Shown: piece by piece, positions 1 to 10,928 of the stretch | Numbering within the stretch: the first letter of the stretch is position 1 | Layout: the number at the start of each line of letters is the position of its first letter | Source of the DNA: Erythrophleum ivorense | Lineage: Eukaryota > Streptophyta > Magnoliopsida > Fabales > Fabaceae | Assembly: GCA_026724425.1 (NCBI GenBank) | Contig: JAIUCV010000401.1 | Coordinates: forward strand, 712,307-776,306 | Length of the DNA stretch: 64,000 nt | Direction: 5' to 3' | The notes under the pieces: model-generated | Seen by the model: only the letters and a program-made list of their open reading frames with translations | What the model was told of the DNA's origin: nothing | The model's database searches: none | Translations under genes and position numbers: made by a program

Positions 1-1767
1 GCCTCTTCTTTTTCTTTTTGTGTGTCACGCTTAGCTTCTCCTTTTAATAGATAGATCACGAGCTTGCATTTTTCTTATTCCAATTGTCTGAAGCTGTCCA
101 CATCAATATCTTCTTCTATTTACATGAGTGTGGGCCCCAACATGCATCCCATGAAAGCTTCATTTTATTTCTTGTATTACATTCACGTTGCTCCGCGTTT
201 TTATTCCACTGCTGTCCAGACTTCAGCTCGTTGCTTCATCTTACGTTATTTCCCCATGTAATTCCTTAACACGAACTGCTCTTCTCCAGCTTGTGCTTCC
301 TCATGCAGTCTTCTTTTACGTCAAAACTAAGCTCCTTCTAAGCTTTTTCTTTCTTAAACCAGAAACTCGAAAACAGAGGCTTCTTTGGCATGTTTGTTCT
401 CTTAACTTCATCTCAGCTCATGCATCCAGCCCAGCTCCCTTTATGCAGCTACTGTGCTAGAACTCGTTGCTTTAATTCTTTCCTCCACATATTCTGCATG
501 CTTCTTACATGTTTCTTCCTCTGTTCAACCATGTGCTGCTTCTATGAGAGCTCCTTCATCCATTTGCTCGAGTTTCTCCTCTTCATTTTTCACATTATTT
601 CTTTACTCGAGCTCAAGCCTTCTTTTCATATGAACTTGTAGCTTTGTTCTTACTAAAGATCACGTGGCTTCATTTCTGCTTCGTCCAGCTATAGCTTCTT
701 CAACGTTATACTGCTCACATGCACAACCCATTGCTTCCTTTCGTTCGACTACTTACTTCTCTTCGTTCTCAGCTCTTGTGGCTTCATTTGCATGACTCAC
801 TCATTCAGCTTATGCACTCATAACCAGTAGCTCGAGCAAGCTCCTTCTTCCTCACATGTTTGCTTCCTTTCTTCCAAATACCCATGCAGCTCATTCTTCT
901 CGTTCAGCTCGCTTTTCTCGAGCTAAAGACGTAGCTTCTTCTCTTTGTTTAGCTCTCAAATAGAGGCTGCTTCCTTCACTCATTCTGCTAGCTACTTTTC
1001 ATTTGTTTCCACGTGAAAATCTCATCAAAATGTTCTTCTTTTCAAGCTCAAGTGTGCAGCTTCTTCAAACCTTCTTCTTTTCAGCTTTTTTACGTTAGCT
1101 TTTTGAATCATTCCCACGTGAAACTTTCTACTCACCAAAACAGAGCATCATGAAGACGTGGCTGGTCATGAGTGTGAATGCATTAACTCAAGCAAATGTA
1201 GTGAGATGAAACCTTTTCTCCAGCCTACATTCTACTCTTGCCATGTCTTCGTTTCCTGTAGCTGCTTAAAAGACAAGAGAGAAAGTTCTGCACCCAAGCC
1301 TCCTTCATTTTTAGCTCACTTGCTTCTTCTTTTTTGAGTTGCTTACAAGCTACTTCAACCCAGCCTCTTTTCCACGTTAAAACCAAGTCTCTTCTTAATC
1401 ACATGTAGTTTTGCGTTTGAGTGTGTCTTCCATGTACAGCTACTCTCTTATTTTCTCTCAAGATTGCATACTAACACACTTGAAGCCCATCTCTTCTCTT
1501 GCTCTTCTTCAATTCAATTTTCTATTCAAAGCTCCAATTACATATTAAAATTCTGCACAAAAAAGTGGAAAAATTTTCAAATAGAAATATTCACAAAAAT
1601 TATTTAAGATAAATTTAAGCATTACAAACCAATAATTTGCAAATAAAGTCGTAAAATATAGAAATGGCCATTAAAATAAAATCTTGTCTAATTGAAGTCT
1701 TAGAGCCATATTTAATCATTAAAATGCCTAAGTTAGGAGAATCAAATAGATAGAAATATGTGTTTAT
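1..1767. other. Unidentified AGCT-rich insertion or LTR segment
   Basis: No gene is recognised. Bases 1 to about 1500 are strongly pyrimidine-biased on the plus strand and full of AGCT tetramers (about 25 in the first kilobase by eye, against roughly 4 expected), often in CAGCTC or CTCGAGCT contexts. Three CACGTG G-boxes lie near 661, 1010 and 1115. From about 1500 to 1767 the composition becomes AT-rich. Homology with the neighbouring LARD LTR (compare 62445-63258) stops near 1767, so this is either another element inserted in that LTR, with its left end outside the window, or an alternative module of the LTR. The short open frames here have no recognisable domains. Confidence 0.35.
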
Positions 1768-2603
1768 CATTTCTCCTTTGAATTAGATTTATAAACTTCA
1801 TTTTAATTAAAGGAAACAAAGGAGAAGGGAGGAGAGGAGGTGTGGATAAGGAAAAGCATGAAAAATCACCATGGAAACATACCTTAAGCTAGGATTTTCT
1901 CCTCCTTCTTCTTCCTCTCTTGTGTGCCCAAACCCTAGCTCCCTTCTTATGAAATTATGCAGAAAATTATGATTCCAAATGAAGGGGAAAGTGGGGCACC
2001 ACCTATATATAGGTGTAGGAAAGTGACTTTTTCAAAAATTCTAATTTTGCCCTTCGTACTTTGCATTTTCGTTTCTCCTTCGTTTTAGCTCTTTTTTTAG
2101 AACTGTCTTTTCCATTATAAAATTTAGGTTCCCAATTAAATAAAATTCCTTTAGAATCACTCAAATCGGAGCTAAAACCTTCTCGAATAGATTCGTCAAA
2201 GTTCAGGCACACTGACGTTGGAAAACGTCCATCGGAGGGGATTTAACTGTCTCGAGGCTTCCTATAGTTTTTAGGGCCTCTGAGGACCTCGGAGAAGTCA
2301 AAAATTTATTTAAAAAGCCCTCCTATGTAAATTCTAAAATTTTCTCAAAATTACAAAAATGTCATTACATTTCATAAATTTTTCGTAAGAAATTATTTCT
2401 TCATTCTAACTGCATTTTTCCTTCCGTCTGAGCCTAGAATTCTCATTTTTTGGAGTCTAGAATGCTTTCTAAATTTTTTTAGACCTGAACTATCTCATTT
2501 TAGGGGACTTCCTTTTGTATCCGATGAGTTTCATCCGTTTACAGAGAAACTGTACATTACGTTTCTTACGTTTTCTCTCGTTTTCAGAAAACTAGATGCT
2601 ACA
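1768..2603 (-). mobile_element. LARD-family LTR fragment E (start of LTR, reverse orientation)
   Basis: This matches the first ~830 bp of the 3.7-kb LTR family in reverse, most clearly the copy at 62445-63258 (shared block of AAACAAAGGAGAAGGGAGG). It ends at 2603 with GATGCTACA, the reversed LTR start TGTAGCATC. Sequence right of 2603 resumes the LTR of element C at a point corresponding to about 17445, so E is inserted in C's left LTR. The right-hand TSD is probably CCACT (2604-2608); its partner lies outside the readable part. Confidence 0.7.
2000..2015 (-). promoter_or_regulatory. TATA box of LTR E in a 16-bp palindrome
   Basis: CACCTATATATAGGTG is a perfect 16-bp inverted repeat. It occupies the place where other LTRs of the family have CACCTATATATATG, followed by a pyrimidine-rich stretch. 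It is probably the LTR promoter core; function is inferred from position and conservation only. Confidence 0.45.
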
Positions 2604-2608
2604 CCACT

Positions 2609-5159
2609 TCTATTCATACATGAAATTCCTTAATGCAAAATTGTCATTACATGATCAAAATGAATATTTTCATACATACAACCTTAGCTCTCATTTATAC
2701 ACAATACATTAACATAATTATACATGCTCATAACATCATAGGTCATATACAATTAGGGATTTCATCAATTGCAATCCATAAAGCTTTAAAGTAGCAATTT
2801 CAAGACACTTTAATGTCATGCTCTCATCTTTAAGGTAGTTGGCTTCCATTACCTTGCTCTCTTGGTCTGGCTAGCATGTTAGAGCATTGGAGAGGAGGGG
2901 ATGAGATTCAAAGAATCTTAATAGCTCATCTCCTATTCAGTCATACATAATGGATGCAAAACAAGTCTCACAAATGCATGCATGGCATATGGGATATGCA
3001 ATCATTCAAGAAGCATTCTTAGCATTTGAAAAACTCATATATAGCATACATAGGCCTGCCAAGCAAGTGGATTGGCCTCACCCATTTACTTATAGATTTT
3101 GGATTTGCATTACCCATTCTTTAAGAGGTTCTTGGACTCAACCATGCTCTTGGGAGTCAACCTCACTTTTGGGAGACTCTTTACTTTGTCTCAACCAATT
3201 TTAAGGGTCCTTGGCTCATCCTCACCATGGCTAAAAGTTTTTGGCTTCTCCATACTCAAGCAAACTAAAACAAGCATATAAAACATTATTTGAATGCATT
3301 AAACATCATCATAGTACCATGGAATAAAAGCTCATGCTAAAATACTTTTCATAACTTAAAACATATATACACACATTCAAAGACAATGTAAGCACACATC
3401 CATGCATGAGAGAAGGTGGAGAGAGTTACCTTTCTTGCATTTACACACTTTTTCCTTGAGTCTTGAATCCTCTCCCTTGACCTCACACACCCAAGAAGGT
3501 GGAGATCACTTCTCTTGCCCCAGACACATTATATGGAAGCTAATTATACTCTTGAATCACATTTTAAGGCGACACAATCACTAGAAAAGCTAGATGACTC
3601 ATAAGGCTCTTTTATGGTTCCATAATGCACTTAATGAAGCAACCTTTGGAAAACATCATCTTAGCTCCATTCTCTCCATCTATTTATGATTCTTGACTCC
3701 ATTTAAACCTCTTGGAGTCATCACACAATCAATTTTAGGAGCCTAGCTAGGTGTTGCTTCTTTAAACCATATTATAGAATATATAAGGCCATCTCACTAT
3801 CTATGGTTTCTAAAATTTTTCCAAGGCTTCTTCTCATATTTTCCCATCACACATGATACAAAACTAAGCTTGGAAGGAATTAAAACACTCCCTAGGTGCA
3901 TGAACTCTCCTTGGCTGAAACTATTCTTCCATATGACACCAATGGAGTTGTTTTAATTTCTTTAATGGGAGAAGCATGTGGGAGGCTCTCTTGGTGTCTT
4001 AGGAACTTATATATACTCTTAGATAATTTAAATTACTACTAGAAAGTTTCATCTTAGCCTAGGTGCAATCAAATCCCTAAATTCCATAACTTGCATTCTA
4101 AAGCTCCCTTTTTAATTCTAGTTGTATATTCTTAATTCTCACACTCCATAACCTTTGGTTCCATCAAGAACACATAAAGAAAAACTCTCCTCCTTACTTC
4201 CTCTCTCTAGACCTAAGCTTAAATGGCTTAGAAACACAAGATTTTGCAAGTGTTTCAAATGAAGTCTTACCTTAAAATGAAACTTTCTTTGTGTAGATTA
4301 TTTTTCACTGATTGATTTCTTGAAAAGAGTTCCTTTTTGGCTTGGGTTAGACCTAAATCTTCAACTTTTCAAGAAAACAAAACCACCATTAGAGAGCTCT
4401 TAGAGAGAAAAATAACTTTCCTAACTGGCATGGGATGAAACATGGTCATTTACTTACCTAAACGGAAGCTTAAACTTCTTCTCTCTCCCACCTTTAATGT
4501 CACACCATTGCTATCCTTTTTTTGGCAAGTGGAAGCTTGGAGAAGGTGATGAGATGTAATCTTACTTAAGAAGCCTCTTTTACAATTTTTTAAAATGACC
4601 ATTTTGCCCTTATGCACATGTTTACTTCTTTTAAGCTCATTTTAACTCCTTTTTGAGAACCATCATTTCCATCATAAAATTTAGGTCCTCTAATTCATAA
4701 AATGCCTTTAGAATCACTCAAATTGGAGCTAAAACCTTCTCGAATAAATCAGTCAAAGTTTGAGTCAACTGACATTAAAAAATGTCCACCGATGGGGTTT
4801 TAACTGTCTCAGGGCTTCCCATGGTTTTCAGGGCCTCTGAGAACCCCATGAAACTTAAAACTTTCATTTAAAAAGCCCTTCTGTATGAATTCCAAAATTT
4901 GCTCAAAATTACAAAAATGCCTTTACATTTCGTCAACCTTTTGTTATAATTCGTTTCTTCATTCTAGCTTCATTTTTCTTTCCATCTGAGCTTGAAATTC
5001 TCATTTTTAGGAGTTTAAAATACTTTCCAAATTTTTTGGGACCTTAACTAAGTCATTTTGGGGGGCTTTCTTTTGTATCCGATATTTAGTTCGTTTACGG
5101 AGAAACAATACATAACATTTCTTACGTTTTCTCTCATTTTTAGAGAACTGAATATTTCA
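2609..5159 (-). mobile_element. 3' LTR of element C (partial, reverse)
   Basis: This is colinear with C's other LTR (17445-18745 joined to 45567-46820), reading through the uninterrupted junction TAGGTGCATGAACTCTCC at about 3893-3910, which is the empty target of element B. The right end (AATATTTCA, a decayed reverse of TGTAACATT) abuts a reversed purine tract at 5160. The ~1.15 kb that would form the left end is missing from the window, being displaced by insertion E. Confidence 0.85.
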
Positions 5160-5172
5160 TTTCTCTCCCCTT
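5160..5172 (-). promoter_or_regulatory. Polypurine tract of element C
   Basis: TTTCTCTCCCCTT is the reverse of an AAGGGG-type purine tract directly beside the LTR, matching AAGGGGGGAGAAA at the same place in A (32543) and B (41809). It would prime plus-strand DNA synthesis; one base of the G-run has changed. Confidence 0.75.
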
Positions 5173-5542
5173 ATATAAATTTTATCCTAGAAATTTAGGG
5201 CATACTTTTCTTCTTACTCTTTTCCTTTTTAGCTAACTACTATTTTTTCCCTTCTTCTTGGCTTTATACACTTTCCTCAACAATTTTACTTGTTTGAGTT
5301 TTTCTTTGCCAGAGAATTTTCATACTAACTTTTAATGAAAGCTCTATTATTATAATGCACTAGCTAGTTCTTTTCATAAGGGAAAGGAATTTCTAATTCT
5401 AGAGGCCTATCCTAGGAGAGCTTACTAATCATATCAGTTTAGTCTTAACCCGTTCGCAAAGGTTGACGTTTCTTTCAGTGGACTCATTTACACCTCTAAG
5501 GAGGTAACTCATTTCATATCAAGTCTCCCATATTCTCTCCCA

Positions 5543-5854
5543 ATGGCTTCTTATAACATCTCATCATCTTTTTAAATCATTACAGCCATAAGAGATTTCT
5601 GTCTGTTTGCTTACTTATTTACATGTACCGTCCACTGTTCATCTATGTATTCTTTCTTACTAGCTCATTCCATGAATATGATTCACATTTCTTTCTATCA
5701 TAAGCTTCACATCATGGTTACTTACTGGGATTACAACTCTTTTGAGGAGTTTCTATTTTCAATTATCCTAACTTTTTTATTTACTATTACATCTGTCTCT
5801 GTAGGCCAGGACTTTTCCACACTTTCTTTGCTCACTTATAGTGGCATTTTATAG
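5543..5854 (+). pseudogene. Antisense frame gamma in LARD internal region, copy C
   Basis: This is a 103-codon frame on the strand opposite to element C, starting ATGGCTTCT and ending GGCATTTTATAG, with one internal TAA near 5573. The same frame with the same stop occurs in A (31863-32189 minus, fully open at 108 aa) and, with substitutions and an indel, in B (41129-41435 minus). Shared residues include TYWD, SFEEF and a C-terminal SGIL or CGIL. The product is rich in hydrophobic residues. I recognise no family. It may be a real antisense ORF like those known from some plant Ty3/gypsy lineages, or a chance opening preserved by shared ancestry. Confidence 0.3.
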
Positions 5855-6260
5855 TCCCTTAATTTAACACTGATAGGCCTAACATATGTGTCTCAAACTG
5901 GCATTGAAGAGCTACTACCACTGATTACTATTGAATTCTAGTGGGATGTTAGCTATTCTCACAGTTTTACTCACTGGAGGCATACTGTACCACTTACCTC
6001 ATGTAAAAACTACACCTGACCCCTTTCTGAATACATGCTAGCATGTGGGGATTTCTTTATCCCTTGGTCAGGGCTAAGATCTGCTGAGTAGTGGTTCATC
6101 TAGTTCTAACTCTGGAAAGCTAATTTTTTACTTTCCTCATCTCACACACTACGCTCATCTCTCAAGAGATCTAGTCAGTGGTCTAAATGTCTGAGTAAAG
6201 CCTTCATATCACTGTGGCAATAGTCTACCAGACTCAGAAGGTTTATAGTCTCTAAGATAA

Positions 6261-6464
6261 AGGCTAACTAAAACTATACTGGCCTTTGAGACTAATTGCT
6301 CTGCAAAACTATCTCAGGTCATCATCTCACCAGAGAACTGTCATACTGTAACTGGGGCTTTCTGTAACTCTGTGGGATCTACTGTGACCCCTGGGCCTAC
6401 TGTGACCTCTCAGAGCCCTACTAGGGTCTACTACAATCCATCTTTAGGAGACGTCAAAGCCTAA
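6261..6464 (+). pseudogene. Antisense frame alpha in LARD internal region, copy C
   Basis: This is a 67-codon open stretch without an ATG, ending SLGDVKA and a stop. The same frame ends at the same residues in A (stop at 28405-28407, minus) and B (stop at 40491-40493, minus). Those copies have TAG where C keeps CAG, the change expected from decay of methylated CHG sites. All three copies share stop codons further upstream (in-frame TAG and TGA), so the ancestral frame was either short or already broken. It is rich in Ser, Thr and Tyr, and no family is recognised. Confidence 0.25.
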
Positions 6465-6550
6465 GATCACTGTAGTTAAAGTAAAACGCATGCTCACTAA
6501 GTCTAGTTACCATCGCTCATAATAACTGAGGCTAACTCAGAAGTACATCG

Positions 6551-6790
6551 TGCTCTTTGTGCGAAGTGGGTTCTGTGTTATCTAATTCTCTAGAATCTCG
6601 TCATACTGATACTTAGGAGCATCTTAATTTTCATTCATCACTCCTCATAGGATCCTTAGATTCCTACTTCAGTCCCCTTTTTCTTTGGCTTTCTTTTCTT
6701 ACTCTATTGACTTATTTACTTTATATTTACTAGTTCTAGTCCTCCTCTCATATCCTACAATTTCTAACTATGCCCACATTTTTCTTTTAA
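6551..6790 (+). pseudogene. Antisense frame beta in LARD internal region, copy C
   Basis: This frame begins at a Cys-x-x-Cys (CSLCEVGS in C, CSSCEMGS in A) and continues through HTDT and FHSSLL to a hydrophobic tail. In C it has three stops. The same frame is open in A (28163-28354 minus, 63 aa) and B (40155-40388 minus, 77 aa). Function is unknown. It lies about 90 bp beyond frame alpha on the same strand in every copy, so alpha and beta could be parts of one interrupted or spliced gene; that link is inference. Confidence 0.25.
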
Positions 6791-9700
6791 GTGCTTTGAC
6801 ACTAGGGCATCTCACACACTGAGTGTGGTTAATATCTCTGGTAGGAGAAAGGCTATGCACTGGTCCCTTCCCATTTTATTTACATATTTTATAAGGAACT
6901 CAGGCGATGAATACTAAATCTGGCCTTCTTTACTAGGGATTCCTCTGCATACTTTTCTTTTTTTTTTGTTTTAGTATTCTTGGAATCCCTTTACCTTTCT
7001 TTTCTAACTTATCTCATTATCTAGCCAACTAGGATACCCTTCAATTATCGAGACACTTTGATGATTGATCTCATCATTTGCTACACACTTAAGCCACATT
7101 ACTACCAGGTTGGTCAGATCTAATATCATGTAGCCTCTGTTTCAAGCAAACCATAACATCAAACAATAATACACAAGAACTTCATGACTAAGCTCAGAGC
7201 CACTATCGCCAATATATTACAACTTTTCTAACAATATAAAGTATTCCTTTCTTACTTTCCTTTATCTGCCCTATTCTCATAGAGTGCTCAGGAAAAATAA
7301 GATTCTTCCTTTGTTTCATCTTGAGATCTCTATGTTTTGCCTGACTATTTTTACTTCGGGTGCTATTACGCTAGGAGGGCGTCTATGCCAAGGACAAGTG
7401 TGCTTTCTTAAGTACTCAAACACATTAATTGAATATCTGTTCTCAATCTAATATGTCCTCGACTTGAACACTATCATATCTTCTCTTTCTACCTTTCTTA
7501 TCCTTTTACTTAGGTAAAAGGATGTTCTACTACTCTGGCTATTTTTGTCACCAGTTCAGGTTTCTTTATGCTCAAGAATACCTGTATTTTCTTGGGGTTC
7601 CTCAACTTATTCACTCTCTATAACATCAAGGGGGTCTACTTTTTGCTCATGCTCTTACTCTGCTCTTAGCTAGACCATCCTTTTGTAAGAAGGATTCTAT
7701 TTCATATAATTTTAGGAATTTTATTTTATGGCATTCTCGGGTTACACTTTTTCTCTATATAACACGAGGCTTGCCCTTCTTAGGCGGTTTCTAACTCCCT
7801 TAAGCTTCCTGAAGGTACTAAGGCACTAACTGTCTATTTCAGCTTATTTTTATGTTCGGATCAGAGCTAGGCTTTCTCTCTATTTAATCTTTTTAGCTTT
7901 ATCCCCAGGAGCACAGTATACTATTTCTAAGTTTTTACTAACCCAATCCAGAACATGTACTTTCACTATCTGAATTTTATCTTACTAAAAATTTATGCTA
8001 TACTGGGTGCTCTAATCACTCACGTGCCTTAATCCTATACTACTCTTATCTTAGGGAGCTTGTCTACCTAATTATCGAACCTTGTCTGTTTGCTTTTCTG
8101 GGCTTAGTTTATACATTTAGTCATTACCAAAGCGAGGGTATCTTTTCTGTAGCTAGTTTCTCATCTCTTACTCAGGGGGGTCTATCTAGGAAAAATTACT
8201 AACCACTACTGGGTGGTTTCCTGACATAAGGATGTCTTATCTTTTCTTTCTCGATCCAGGAGAACTTTCACTGAGCCTTTCATTCTTATATCTCACCTGG
8301 AACGATGCCACTAGTCATCTCCTCCAGGCTTTAGTTTATGCTCAGCTTAGGCTAGCCATCTCATAGATCCGTAGCTCACTAACTATTCTCATTCTTTTTT
8401 GAGTCTTTGTTACTAGGCTACTCATACTTACCTCTAGGTGTTACTTATGAAGTACACCTTTCTAGGCCACTTGCTATGTGCCTTACTGCTGGTAGTCTTA
8501 TCTTACATTATTTCAAGGCTATACTAACATTCTATCATTCAGTGTCTCACTGGGTAGCACCCTAGGTTGTAGTCAACGCCTTAAAGGTGGGTCTTAACAA
8601 CGTTATCATCCCTGTGTTTAACTTTCTCTATGCTGAGCTCTTTTCTCAATCTTATTTGCTAGGCCCATAGATTTCTTACTAATCTTTTGTGTAACACCAT
8701 AATTCTAGCTCATCTCATGCCTTTGAATAGCATAATTATCATGAAACATACATATAATTCTCATAAATGAGGCATGAAGATTTGAACTTCTATTTGCAAG
8801 TCATCATAAAAACCCATTCGGTGTCACGTGGACTGTGTGAGCTCATTCTATGCATCCTCATATTTATTAGCATGATTAGAACTCATTTCAATCACAAAAA
8901 CTAGCTTTAAACCCATGGAAACCAAAAAGGGATATGAGACATGTAGATTCATTTTCGGCAGACTTGGTCTCATTTTTGGGCAAAGTTTGGAAATTCACAA
9001 CTAAATCTAGAAAATTCGAAAATATGTAATCTCAGTCATTCTGGAAAGCTTAAGACGTCTAATTCATTCTAAAAATATGTAAAAGTCTTAAAATCTCATA
9101 TATAATGCGTTTGACATGCGAAATCATCTACTGGTCGGAGGGGTTCCTGATACTGTCACAGTTTACTGATATGGACTTCAAAAATGTCTAACTAATTCCA
9201 CAAAAATCCAATGCTTGCAAATGATATCACTATGGAAATATGTGGATGTTAAATAGAGAGTAAAAATATCTTCAGATCAGTTGATAAAGCCAAACTCCCG
9301 GAAATCGATGGAACAGTACCTCGGGTCTGGCAAGATGTCTGATACTGGGCAGAACTTTCGAAAATTCATATCTTCCTCTCTAGACCTCCAAATGAGGTGA
9401 TCTCGGTGGCCACAGAAAGCTTATGACCTCTAGTTTATGTATATAAAATTTCATAAGTATTGAATACCATTTGGCCATCTGGTGACACAGAATTCAAAAC
9501 TGCCAGTATAAACAGTACCCATACCGGAATCCATGAAAAATCCCAACTTTGAAAATTCATCAAATATTCTCTAGGTCTCTGAAAATTATGATCTTTAGCT
9601 TCCCAAAAATATCTTAATGAGACCTAATTGCATGCCAAGTTTCAAGGCAAGACTAACTCATTTGGCCAAAAAATGGCATAGGGTTCCATTATGGTCAATT

Positions 9701-10841
9701 TTGGCCCCATATTGGATACCAAAATTGCCAAATGGATTCCCCTTGGTCTTGGCACCTTTTGGGCAAGTTTAAAAACATATTTTAGACTTGTGTGAGCTGC
9801 CCAAAGGGTCCCAAACCTCATGCATCTCATTTTGGCCATTCAACCCACATTTATACACATTTGCATCAAACTTCCAATTTGCATAACTTGACATTACATA
9901 CCCAAATTTATTTCTAAAGTTCATACATCATATTCATACATGTATACATCACATAATATCATATTTACATGTATCTCAAGGCTCATGTGCCATTTACAAT
10001 AATCATATACATCATTATGGCTCAAAAAGGGTAAAAGCTAGACATATGCATGTCAATCTCTCTTCTTCAATGTTGTTGGCTCCCATTAGCATATCCACTT
10101 GGTTCACCTAGCATGTTAGATCATTGGAGAGGAGGGGATGAGATTCAAAGAATCCCAATAGCTCATCTCCCATTCCATCACACATAATATGTGCAAGCAA
10201 GTTTCATATATGCATGCATGGAGAAAGTAGAAATCATAGGCATTTTAAAACAACTTTGGCATGTGAATCAATCATGCAAGACATTCAAGAGCTCACTAAG
10301 TGTTTGGATTGGCCTCACACTTCTCCTCATGGATTTTGGACTTGCCTCACCCATTCTTTAAGCACTTTGGACTCAACCATACTTTTTGTAACACCCCATA
10401 ATTAATTAAGGTATTAATCATGGATTAGAATTAATTAAGAGTAATTAATATGGGCTCATTGGGCAAGATAAGTGAATGGAGACTTTAGAGAGATAAATTA
10501 TTAATATGGGTTTAAGATTTAATTGGGATAGAAATTCTATCTAGGCCTAAATTAATAGATCATGAGAATAGGCTAATGGAGGCCCAATGGATTATGTGCA
10601 GACCTAACATAATTTAGTGGGATGGAGGCCCAAAATCTACCTTGTATAGACTCCTCTAAGTGGCCCAATAACCCTTGTGCAGACCCACATTCTTGAGCTT
10701 CTCAAACTTGGCCCAAACTCAATTAAATTTCAGCAACCCAAATGCATAAAACTGGCCCAATAAGCTAAAATCTGAAGCCCAAGTGGAGATGGATCTTGGA
10801 GCAGCCCATGACCCATACTTGACCCATACTTGACCCAACTT

Positions 10842-10928
10842 AAACCCTAATACCCCACCCACTTACTCACTTGCTGAAACATAAGATTCAAGAGGCAAAA
10901 TCGGAGGTGGAGAAGGAGGCTAGGGTTT
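10842..10928 (+). promoter_or_regulatory. Telobox pair in solo LTR T1
   Basis: AAACCCTAA at 10842-10850 faces TAGGGTTT at 10921-10928. The same facing pair is kept in T2 (29298-29306 and 29376-29383) and T3 (58264-58272 and 58338-58345). Teloboxes are known promoter elements of many plant housekeeping genes; a role here is inferred from conservation. Confidence 0.4.

Larger units (their letters stand above)
5160..8689 (-). mobile_element. Internal region of element C, distal part
   Basis: This is the reverse complement of the internal regions of A and B, running from the purine tract to the D insertion site. No gag, protease, RT or integrase motif could be read on the element's sense strand. 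Apart from three antisense frames listed separately, and a run of imperfect short repeats (CTACTGTGACC type) near 6380-6440, nothing further stands out. Confidence 0.75.

Noticed and set aside
188..641. Open frames at 188-460 and 390-641 as possible small genes.
   Set aside because: Pyrimidine-rich low-complexity DNA rarely gives stops in some frames; there is no domain and no second copy to test conservation.
6788..6900. FDTRASHTLS on the plus strand, resembling a retropepsin FDSGASH motif.
   Set aside because: It is antisense to element C. The same place in A and B does not preserve the motif (A has Leu-Gly-Thr-Gly, B is frameshifted), and no neighbouring protease sequence is present.
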